From Haliangium sp050303215 (GTDB lineage Bacteria; Myxococcota_A; Polyangia; Haliangiales; Haliangiaceae): 64,000 nucleotides of DNA. Numbering within the stretch: position 1 is the first letter of the stretch; the number at the start of each line of letters is the position of its first letter. Under the pieces are notes generated by a model, which saw only the letters and a program-made list of their open reading frames with translations, ran no database searches and was not told where the DNA came from. Where the stretch lies: positions 1 through 64,000 of the forward strand of contig NZ_JBNLBH010000063.1 of assembly GCF_050303215.1 (NCBI RefSeq), in the 5' to 3' direction. Both the position numbers and the translations under genes were made by a program. Of this stretch, positions 28,101 through 34,760 are shown piece by piece.

Positions 28101-29066
28101 GCGCGCTGCGTCGAGCAGGCGGGAGACGTGATCGCGAGCCTGGCCGCCGACGCCGACGAGGTGCTGCGCGGGCGCTACCTCATGGCCCGCGGGCGCTCGA
28201 TCTTCCGCGCCGGGCGGGTCGCCGAGGCCCTGGGCGTGCTCACCGAGGCCTGCTCAGTGGCCGCGCGCGAAGGCGACGATCAGACCCACATCGTGACCTT
28301 GCTGTTGCTCGGACCGCTCCACGTCCTGTCCGAAGCGCTCGCTCGGGCCGAGCAGTGCTTCGACGAAGCCATCGCGCTGTGCGAGCGCAGCGGTGACCGT
28401 TTCCACCTGTGCGTGGCCTACAACAACCGCTCCTACCTGTGGCTGGCCCAGCGATCGATGAGCCACATCGTGGCCGACCTGGGTCGGGCTCGAGAGATCG
28501 CCCGTGAGTCGGGGTGGCCGGTGCTGGAGCGCGGGGCCGCGCACAACCTGGCCGAGTTCCTACACTGGAGCGGCGCCCACGAGAACGCGCTCGGGTTGGC
28601 CCGGCGCGCCTACGCCCTGCGCCGCTTCCTGCCCGACCCGGTCCCGGCCGACGCGCTGCTGCTGGCCCGCATCCTGGTCGCGTGCGAGCGCCCGGACGAA
28701 GCCCGCGCGGCCACCGAGGAGGCCCGACGCCTATTCGTCCACCAGCCCGAGGACGCGGTGACCTCGATCTTCTTGCGCCTGCTCGATCGATGTCTGGATG
28801 TATCCGACAGAAAAAATCGTAGTAATGAGTGGGAAGAACTCCTATCAGCGGCCAGAAATAGTCTGCCCGATGAAGAGTTTCTCGAGGTCCTGTATTTTCG
28901 CGGACGGGCGGCGGCGCGCGCCGAGCGCTGGGGCGAGGTCGCTGCCGTGGTCGACGAAGCGCGTGAAAAGATTGGGCAATGCCCGGTTTGGCAAGGGCCG
29001 TTCGTGGTCCTGGCCGAGCGCGCAGCGAGAGCTGCGGACAGGGACGATGCGCGTTCAGACGGCTGA
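25143..29066 (+). CDS. Large Ser/Thr kinase with AAA ATPase and TPR regions (PknK/adenylate-cyclase-like architecture)
   Basis: A protein of about 1307 residues. It begins with a small Cys motif (LPRCPACHRRLPSGARCPRDG). The kinase domain (about 45-315) has GSGGFARVWKA, VAVKVG, HLDLTPDNIF (HRD altered to HLD), DFGLARR and APEQL. Residues about 345-495 resemble a degenerate nucleotide-cyclase-like domain. A predictor-type AAA ATPase starts at LVGRQDEINQAI with P-loop SDNGLGKSRM and Walker B LAVIIDDVHELPDALLD. The C-terminal 500 residues are TPR-like helical repeats. TTG at 25143 is preferred because AGGAG lies 6 bp upstream and it begins exactly at the Cys motif; an ATG at 25095 is the alternative. 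The last 90 codons become noticeably AT-richer around 28800-28870. It probably signals in the cytosol. Confidence 0.9.
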   Translation: MPRCPACHRRLPSGARCPRDGAAAPTPPAPPHETSPPPLVPGVEVGALLGSGGFARVWKARHECEGERVAVKVGLAATAYVREHFANEAAVLAGIGPPYVPALHGQGVLADGRPYLVMERLHGDSVASCLADARAPLGLEQAGRIAHGILHTLSMIHACGYLHLDLTPDNIFIPMCTPAPETTPGPALGPGTLPVTLIDFGLARRIDVDLPLVGWDEVGADHDVMVAGNVEYMAPEQLAGLAVLDVRTDIYAFGVILYELLTMRVPFVGDESAVSRGHRVLRPPHPDTITTVPEPLAALCLDCLRKDPAARPASAEVVIRRLGEAWQWRQPSRRRAPTGGTSDILAPGQQPVILLAVEFPEVSASVAISVRRFKGVVVRHDGRHALCAFAALNDDDPLQLALRAAETLREQFQARVAVHLAGLKVRPGRDGRPPRVYGTEVDRPESWMPSGNWNGVYLTSTAAEVLPGSQTTPAPSGGGFFVLVEDGDDDRGDEPRLVGRQDEINQAIACFEQVLRTRSPGLLSIVSDNGLGKSRMCRELGAWLQRAYPEVEAVLAYAGKRAGIELDALQVRLAELGGAGAAGTQRGDVRGEGLARGGIHPLGRALRRVAGKAPLAVIIDDVHELPDALLDALEYAALDATDTPLWLVVSAHPRFGIRRPGWGQRALRHEQMVLEPLGQTVSRDLAASLLHPVEYPPRTTLERLASWTAGNPQALVALVKTLFQTGIVRRGRQDGSWYVATAELERLPASPVGQWLAGRALAALPADVAACARMCAVLGTELWRDELEWVQNAAERAGTASSPIDTDIGLRALARAGLLEEVQPGLWRFSQASFQDAVYKLTGRRDRVRLHEYALGFWRSLRKPEQPDRTLAAIARHAEGASDAGVAAGAYIALGVRALARCRDLDADYYYTQALHAIDDEHTVAAVKALRGRGRARYRLHRIQDALDDLSRARAGAEALGDAALVAELLIDESTALDWAEKHERSARCVEQAGDVIASLAADADEVLRGRYLMARGRSIFRAGRVAEALGVLTEACSVAAREGDDQTHIVTLLLLGPLHVLSEALARAEQCFDEAIALCERSGDRFHLCVAYNNRSYLWLAQRSMSHIVADLGRAREIARESGWPVLERGAAHNLAEFLHWSGAHENALGLARRAYALRRFLPDPVPADALLLARILVACERPDEARAATEEARRLFVHQPEDAVTSIFLRLLDRCLDVSDRKNRSNEWEELLSAARNSLPDEEFLEVLYFRGRAAARAERWGEVAAVVDEAREKIGQCPVWQGPFVVLAERAARAADRDDARSDG

Positions 29067-29212
29067 TTCATTGTTGTGAATTAGGCGCTGGCGATTACGA
29101 CTCGGTATTGCTATGTTGTCTGGACTTGGGGCGGTCGTGCCGAGCTGACGTGTCCGGCGCGTCGGTTGCCCGGTGCGGACGCACCTGCCAACCCCTGCCA
29201 GGGTGCCCTTTC

Positions 29213-30472
29213 ATGCGCCGACATACCCGTATCGTGCTGTGCGTCGTCTTGCTCACCGTTGGAGGTTGCGTGGATCAGGGGTTGGATCCGGCCTGGACGG
29301 CGGCGACGGACCAGTCGCTGGTGAGCGGAAACCAGATGTCCTACAACCGACTGGTGTTCAACCGGTTGGTGTTCAACCGGTTGGTGTTCAACCGGTTGGT
29401 GTTCAACCGGCTGGTGTTCAACCGGCTCGTGTTCAACTCGTTGGACGGGCTCGAGACCACGCCCGAGGGGCGGGAGCTGCTGACCTACGTGGCCCGCTGC
29501 GCGCTGCGCGAAGGCGACACCTTGGTCGCGGTCGACGACGGCGTCGAGTACCAGTTCCCGGGCCTGCTGGCGCTGGCGCCCGCGTGGGAGCAGCGCGCGC
29601 TCACGGCCGCTGAGGCGGATCGGGTGTCAGCGTGCCTGATCGCCCACGTCAACGCGTTTGGGGAGTCGGTGGAGATGTCGCTCCGGATCGCGGGCTTCGT
29701 GGCGGCCAGCGCGGACGAGGCGTACACGTTCCCGATCTACGAGGCCGGCTTCTTCGGGGATGTCTTCCTCGGCGAGGAGCTGACCACCTACGCCTGTCTG
29801 GGCGATGACGCCGAAGTCGCGATGGCGCTGGCACCCGACCGCGTGCGCCGGGTGTGCGCCGACCCCGACTCGCCATGCGAGGTCGAGGCCGTGGGCTACT
29901 GCCGCGACGTCTGTGACACCTACGATCCCGGCTACGGTTGGCGCGGCTGCCTCGGCGGCGGGGTGCGTCACGAGCAGGTGGTCAACACCTTCCTGCGTTA
30001 CGCGCCCGGTATCTGCCGGCAGTCGTGCCGCGACGACTCGTGCCGTCTGCGCTGTGAGCGGCGTCGGGCCAGGAGAGGGCGCCACCCTCGCGCCTGCGCG
30101 CGCGACAGCGTGCTCGACTGCGGCGACGTGCCCGGCGCGACCTGCACGGCGCGGTGCCGAGGCGGGGCGTGCCTGCTGGACGGCGCCAGCGCGGCGCGGT
30201 TCTCTACGTCGGCCTCGGCCGGAGCGGCGGCGGCCATCGACTGCACCGGCGCGGACACCTGTGAGGCGACCTGCGACGGGCCGGCCACGAGCTGCACCAT
30301 CGACTGCACCGGCGCCGGGCACTGCCGCGACGAAGTCGTCTGCCTGGCCGGCGCGTCCTGTTTGCTCGACTGTACCGACGCGGGCGCGTGCGGCTTCGAT
30401 ATCTGCGAGGGCGAGATCCGAGAGTGCCCAGGTGATGTGTTGGTGTGCGGGCGCGACTGTCCGTCGCCGTAA
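29213..30472 (+). CDS. Cys-rich lipoprotein with NRLVF repeats, copy 1
   Basis: A 419-residue lipoprotein: signal MRRHTRIVLCVVLLTVGGC, short linker, then six exact NRLVF pentads (residues 45-74) ending NSLDGLE. A conserved domain follows (LLTYVARCALREGDTLVAV, EWEQRALTA-like, LIAHVNAFGESV). The C-terminal 200 residues are Cys-rich (VCADPDSPCEVEAVGYCRDVCD, CTGADTCEATCDG), probably forming disulphides outside the cytoplasm. The same architecture follows in the next gene, so they are tandem duplicates. No enzyme motif is seen; a surface or adhesive role is a guess. ATG at 29213 starts the signal peptide. Confidence 0.82.
   Translation: MRRHTRIVLCVVLLTVGGCVDQGLDPAWTAATDQSLVSGNQMSYNRLVFNRLVFNRLVFNRLVFNRLVFNRLVFNSLDGLETTPEGRELLTYVARCALREGDTLVAVDDGVEYQFPGLLALAPAWEQRALTAAEADRVSACLIAHVNAFGESVEMSLRIAGFVAASADEAYTFPIYEAGFFGDVFLGEELTTYACLGDDAEVAMALAPDRVRRVCADPDSPCEVEAVGYCRDVCDTYDPGYGWRGCLGGGVRHEQVVNTFLRYAPGICRQSCRDDSCRLRCERRRARRGRHPRACARDSVLDCGDVPGATCTARCRGGACLLDGASAARFSTSASAGAAAAIDCTGADTCEATCDGPATSCTIDCTGAGHCRDEVVCLAGASCLLDCTDAGACGFDICEGEIRECPGDVLVCGRDCPSP
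29345..29434 (+). repeat. Six 15-bp units encoding NRLVF
   Basis: Units of aaccggttggtgttc type, in frame. Synonymous differences between units are few, so slippage can change the count by whole pentads. Confidence 0.95.
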
Positions 30473-30625
30473 CGCAAGCCCGCATACCTACCGGCAGTCC
30501 GAACCTGCACCGACGCCAGAATCTCGTCGCAGGATGCTGCCCATCATGATACAAAAAGACTCGGTCCAGGACGGTTCAGCGTCCGTGTTCCTTCCTCTCC
30601 CACGTTGTGTGATACGCACGACTCG

Positions 30626-31891
30626 ATGTACCGGAGGATGAGCGTGTATTTTTACCGGCTGGCTGCGTTCTTGGCCTGCGCTGTGGCTCTTATGGGTTGC
30701 CAGCAGGAGAGCAGCGGCTCGTTGTCCGTCGACTCCACGGCCTCCGAGCTGCGCTCGATGAACGACTTGTCCTTCAATCGGCTGGTGTTCAACCGGCTGG
30801 TGTTCAACCGGTTGGTGTTCAATCGGTTAGTATTCAATCGATTGTCCGAAAACCGGTTGGTGTTCAACTCGCTCGACGACCTGGAGGCCTCGCCGGAGGG
30901 GCGCGATTTGCTGACCTACGTGGCTCGCTGCGCGCTGGCGGAGGGGGACGTGCTGGTCGCTACCCACGAGGGCCAGACCTACGAGTTCCCGGGCCTGCTC
31001 GGCCTGGCCACCGAGTGGGAGCACCGCGCGCTCACGGCCAGCGAGGGCCGGTGGGTGTCGTCTTGCCTGCTCACCCACGTCAACGCGTTTGGCCAGTCGG
31101 TTCAGCTCTCGGTGCGCGCGCCCGGGCGGGTCGGCGCCGACGTCGAGGAGGCCGCGGATTTTCCGGTCTACGAGGCGACCTTCTTCGGGGATGTGTTCGG
31201 GGACGAGCTGTCGGCGTACGCGTGCCTGGGCAGCGTGCCCGAGATCGCGCTCGCGCACGCGCCCTCGCGGGCCCTCCGGGTCTGTGCCGATCCGTCCCCG
31301 GAGTGCGAGATAGAGGCCGTGGGGTACTGCCGGGATGTGTGTGAGCAGCACGTGGACGGGGTCGGGTGGACCGGATGTTGGGCCGGCGAGGTTCGTTACG
31401 AAGAGACGATGTCGAGCTACCTGCGCAGCGAGGGCGAGATCTGCACCGCCTCGTGCGGCCACGGCTGGCTGTGCGAGCTGCTGTGCGAGACCGGGGCGTC
31501 GTGGCGCCGTCAGGCCCGGGACGACTTCGCCGGGCATCGGATCCTCGACTGCGACGGCACCACCGGGGTCTGCCTGGCGCGGTGCAAGGGGGCGGCCTGC
31601 AGCGTCGACGGCAACCACGCCGCGGTGGTGGTCACCAAGGCCAAGAACGGCGCTCACGCTGAGTTCGACTGCGCCGACACCGGGGTGTGCATCAGCGAGT
31701 GCAAGGGCCAGGGGACGAGCTGCGAGCTCGACTGCACCGGGGCAGGGTTCTGTCGCATCGACGGGTGCAAGTCGGGCGCCGAGTGCCTGCTCGACTGCAG
31801 CGACGCGGACCGGTGCGAGCTCGACGGCTGCTGGGGCGAGCTCAGGACCTGCGCGGACGGCGTCATGGTGTGCAATCGGGCCTGTCCGTGA
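30626..31891 (+). CDS. Cys-rich lipoprotein with NRLVF repeats, copy 2
   Basis: A 421-residue paralogue of the preceding gene with the same order: signal peptide (MYRRMSVYFYRLAAFLACAVALMGC), NRL pentads (NRLVF four times, NRLSE, NRLVF at residues about 51-80), a conserved DLLTYVARCAL...LTHVNAFGQSV domain, and a Cys-rich tail (CEIEAVGYCRDVCEQ, DTGVCISECKGQGTSCELDCTG). ATG at 30626 gives a basic n-region; ATG 30638 is possible but its GGAGG directly abuts the codon. It ends shortly before a kinase gene in the same direction. Function unknown. Confidence 0.82.
   Translation: MYRRMSVYFYRLAAFLACAVALMGCQQESSGSLSVDSTASELRSMNDLSFNRLVFNRLVFNRLVFNRLVFNRLSENRLVFNSLDDLEASPEGRDLLTYVARCALAEGDVLVATHEGQTYEFPGLLGLATEWEHRALTASEGRWVSSCLLTHVNAFGQSVQLSVRAPGRVGADVEEAADFPVYEATFFGDVFGDELSAYACLGSVPEIALAHAPSRALRVCADPSPECEIEAVGYCRDVCEQHVDGVGWTGCWAGEVRYEETMSSYLRSEGEICTASCGHGWLCELLCETGASWRRQARDDFAGHRILDCDGTTGVCLARCKGAACSVDGNHAAVVVTKAKNGAHAEFDCADTGVCISECKGQGTSCELDCTGAGFCRIDGCKSGAECLLDCSDADRCELDGCWGELRTCADGVMVCNRACP
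30776..30865 (+). repeat. Six 15-bp units encoding NRLVF/NRLSE
   Basis: In-frame pentad repeat equivalent to that at 29345-29434, with more nucleotide divergence and one variant unit (NRLSE). Confidence 0.93.
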
Positions 31892-31948
31892 GGTATGATC
31901 GGGCGGCCGAGCGCCCGCTCCGGGGCCGGCGCTGACCGGTCACCGCAG

Positions 31949-33379
31949 ATGGCACGCGCGAAGTCCCATACCCTCCACGCCGGCTTTCGGGTCGGCGAAT
32001 ACGAGCTGAGCGCCCGCATCGCGCGGGGCGGCTTCGGCGTGATCTGGCGCGCGATCCACGTCGACACCGGCCGCGTGGTCGCGCTCAAGATCATCCGCGC
32101 GGAGATGGTCACCTCCGACGAGCTGGTGCGCCGGCTCGAGCGCGAGGCCAACGCCATCCGGCTGACTCGCCACCCCAACGTGGTCGAGCTGTACGACTTT
32201 GGCAAGCTGGACGACGGCCGCCCCTACCTGGTGATGGAGCATGTGAGCGGGGTGGATCTCGACGCCTACGTGCGCTCGCGCGGGGCTCTGCCGCCGGCCG
32301 AGGTGCTGGCCATCCTGGCCCCGCTGGCGGACGCGCTGGCCGCGGTGCACGAGCGTGGGATCGTACACCGCGACATCAAGGGCTCCAACGTGATGCTGAG
32401 CTCGCGCGACGGGCACCGGCGGGTGGTGCTGTTGGATTTCGGCGTGGCCAAGCTGCTCGACTACAACGGCCCGCCCATCACCGCTCCGCGCAGCACGGTG
32501 GGGACGCCGCAGTGCATGGCGCCGGAGCAGATCCTCGGCATGGCGGTCGACGCCCGCACCGACGTGTATGCGCTCGGCTCGCTGCTGTTCCAGATGCTGA
32601 CCGGTGAGGTGCCGTTTCCGGGCGAGGAGATCACGGTCACCAACGCCCACCTGATCGCCGAGCGGCCGCGCCCGTCGGCCCGGGTCGGCATCACCACGGC
32701 CTTCGACGAGGTCGTGGGCAAGGCCATGCACCGCTTCCCCGAGCACCGATACGCGGGCGCGCTGGAGCTCCTGGAGGCGTTTCGCACCGCCGTGGAGGTC
32801 GAGGAGCAGGCCCCGCCGCCCGAGACCCATACCCGCCTGGCCATGGGCATCTACGTCGACGTGCAGGCCTCGCCCATGGCCGTGGACGCGTACGACGACG
32901 ACATGCTCGACGACATGGAGTCGGTGGTCCCGACGGCCGGGCGGGAGCTGCGCGGCGCCGGCTGCCTGCTCGCGTACGAGAACGGCAACTCGGCCTTGTT
33001 CGTGCGGCCGCTGGCGCCGAAGGCCATGCTCGGCCCCGACTTCCGGCGCGACACCCTCGGGCTGGCGGCGTCGCTGCTCGGGGTGCTGCACGACCGCCCC
33101 GGGCGCAACCCCTGGGTGCTCGTGACCATCCACCTGCACGTGGGCAGCGTCGAGATCGCCGGCGACGCGGTGGTGGGGGGCTCGCTGCTGGATCTATCGC
33201 TGTGGGTGGCGCCGATCTCGAACCACATCAACGCCGATATCGTGGTCGGCACCGCGGCCGTGGTCGCCAACCTGGATGTGTCGGTGACGCCGTTGTCGGC
33301 GACCCCGGCCTGCTACCGCATCGACACCGGCGCGTTCGCGGCCCGCGGAGACGGGTCAGCGCAGCACGGGAGCGGGTGA
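31949..33379 (+). CDS. Hanks-type Ser/Thr protein kinase with unknown C-terminal domain
   Basis: A 476-residue kinase without a transmembrane helix. The kinase domain (about 10-275) is complete: ARGGFGVIWRA, VALKII lysine, HRDIKGSNVML, DFGVAKLL, TPQCMAPEQ and DVYALGSLLFQML. The remaining 190 residues include GCLLAYENGNSALFVRPLAP and VTIHLHVGSVEIAGDAVVGG, a beta-rich region of unknown type that could be a sensor or substrate-binding part. ATG at 31949 is chosen at the start of conserved sequence; ATG 31895, right after the previous stop, would add 18 residues. Its position behind the NRLVF lipoproteins suggests co-expression. Its 3' end overlaps the convergent lipoprotein gene by 24 bp. Confidence 0.9.
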   Translation: MARAKSHTLHAGFRVGEYELSARIARGGFGVIWRAIHVDTGRVVALKIIRAEMVTSDELVRRLEREANAIRLTRHPNVVELYDFGKLDDGRPYLVMEHVSGVDLDAYVRSRGALPPAEVLAILAPLADALAAVHERGIVHRDIKGSNVMLSSRDGHRRVVLLDFGVAKLLDYNGPPITAPRSTVGTPQCMAPEQILGMAVDARTDVYALGSLLFQMLTGEVPFPGEEITVTNAHLIAERPRPSARVGITTAFDEVVGKAMHRFPEHRYAGALELLEAFRTAVEVEEQAPPPETHTRLAMGIYVDVQASPMAVDAYDDDMLDDMESVVPTAGRELRGAGCLLAYENGNSALFVRPLAPKAMLGPDFRRDTLGLAASLLGVLHDRPGRNPWVLVTIHLHVGSVEIAGDAVVGGSLLDLSLWVAPISNHINADIVVGTAAVVANLDVSVTPLSATPACYRIDTGAFAARGDGSAQHGSG

Positions 33380-34687
33380 GACGCGCGCGTTGGCGTCGAT
33401 GTCGCGCGCGGGCGCGGCGATGATGATGTAGCCGGTGGAGCCGCCGCCGCCGCCGCCCCCGCGGGTGCCGGGCTGGCCGGTGGCGCCGTTGCCGTCGGCC
33501 AAGGCGCCGCCGCTGCCGCCGTCGCCGCCGCTCACCTCGGCGCCGCTGCCGCCGTTCGCGCGGTCCACGCCGAGGGCGCCGTCGTCGCCGTCGTCGGCGA
33601 GCTCGTTGTCGGTGCCCTCGCCGCCGCCGCCGCCGTTGGCGGCCAGGATCGCGTCGGCCGTGATCGAGATCGAGCCCGCCTCGAGGCCGAGCATGCCGCC
33701 ACTGCCGCCGCCGCCGCCGCCGCCGCGTCGACCGATGAGTCCGTTGCCGCCGTGGCCCCCCTCGCCGCCGGCGTGCAGCCGGCCGCCGATGGTGATGGAC
33801 GCCTGCGCCGTGAGCTGAAGTGCGCCGCCGCCGCGACCGCCGCCGCCGGCTGCGTTGCCCAGGTTGCCACGGCCGCCGCTGGCGCCCGAGCAGCCGCCGC
33901 GCAGGTTGGCGGGCACGGGCTGGGCCGCGCCGCCGCCGCCACCGCTGCCGCTGCCGCCGTTGCCGCCGCTGCCGCCGAGACCGCCGAGGCCGCCGCCGCC
34001 ACCACCACCGCCGCCGCTGTTGCCGTCCACGCCGGCCTCGACCGGGTCGCACGCGCCGGTGTCAGCCCCGGCCCCGGCCCGGAACAGCTCGCTGCTCAGG
34101 TCCAGCGTGCCCTGCACGTCGATGTCCGACCACGACGCGATCAGCAGCGGGCGGCTGCCGATCACGAGCACGGTGGCCCCGGCGGCGACGGTGAGGGCGT
34201 CCACCGAGACCAGGCGCAGCTCGGGTGAGGCGTCGGTGTAGACCTGGCTGGCGTGCTCCACCCGGGCCCCGGTGGGCGCGGTCAAGGTGCCGTCGTCGGT
34301 GTCGTAGACGTAGGGGAGGACGGTCTGATCGAGCACCAGCGCGGCGCTGGGGGCGACGATGGCGCAGGGATCGAAGTGGGCCGGCGGGGGTGACCAGGTG
34401 GCGCAGTCGGGGTTCGCGTCGGGAGGTTCGCCGGCGTCGGGGGGAGCGGCGTCGGGGTTGGTGATCCCGGCGTCCGGGGCGAGCGGGTCGGCGTCCGGGC
34501 CGGCCTCGCCGGCGTCCGCTACCGCGGCGTCGATGTCGGCGCCGGTGTCGCCCGGGCCGCCGATACCCGAGGTGTCGAACTGGCAGCTCGTGATGAGGAC
34601 CGCCGGCGCTGACAGCAGGACGAAGGCAAGGGGATGACGAAACAACACGACGTAACTCGAACGGGGCGAGTGAGAACCATAGCGCAC
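33356..34687 (-). CDS. Glycine-rich lipoprotein
   Basis: A 443-residue lipoprotein: signal with FVLLSAPAVLITSC, then an Asp/Ala/Pro-rich linker (DIDAAVADAGEAGPDADP). A beta-type region follows (VEHASQVYTDASPELRLVSVDALTVAAGATVLVIGSRPL). The last 240 residues are dominated by Gly runs (GGGGGGGGGLGGLGGSGGNGG) alternating with short hydrophobic strands (ALQLTAQASITIGGRLHAG, SISITADAILAANGG). This resembles a right-handed helix or filamentous surface protein; similar Asp-linker, Gly-rich lipoproteins are frequent in myxobacteria. No catalytic motif. The start ATG is the only one before the signal helix. Confidence 0.8.
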   Translation of the reverse strand: MRYGSHSPRSSYVVLFRHPLAFVLLSAPAVLITSCQFDTSGIGGPGDTGADIDAAVADAGEAGPDADPLAPDAGITNPDAAPPDAGEPPDANPDCATWSPPPAHFDPCAIVAPSAALVLDQTVLPYVYDTDDGTLTAPTGARVEHASQVYTDASPELRLVSVDALTVAAGATVLVIGSRPLLIASWSDIDVQGTLDLSSELFRAGAGADTGACDPVEAGVDGNSGGGGGGGGGLGGLGGSGGNGGSGSGGGGGAAQPVPANLRGGCSGASGGRGNLGNAAGGGGRGGGALQLTAQASITIGGRLHAGGEGGHGGNGLIGRRGGGGGGGSGGMLGLEAGSISITADAILAANGGGGGEGTDNELADDGDDGALGVDRANGGSGAEVSGGDGGSGGALADGNGATGQPGTRGGGGGGGSTGYIIIAAPARDIDANARVSPAPVLR

Positions 34688-34760
34688 CTGTGGGCAATTG
34701 TGGACGAAGACCTGCTCACTGCGCGCTGCGGTGTGGCCTCATCCGAGGTAGCCTGGCGAC

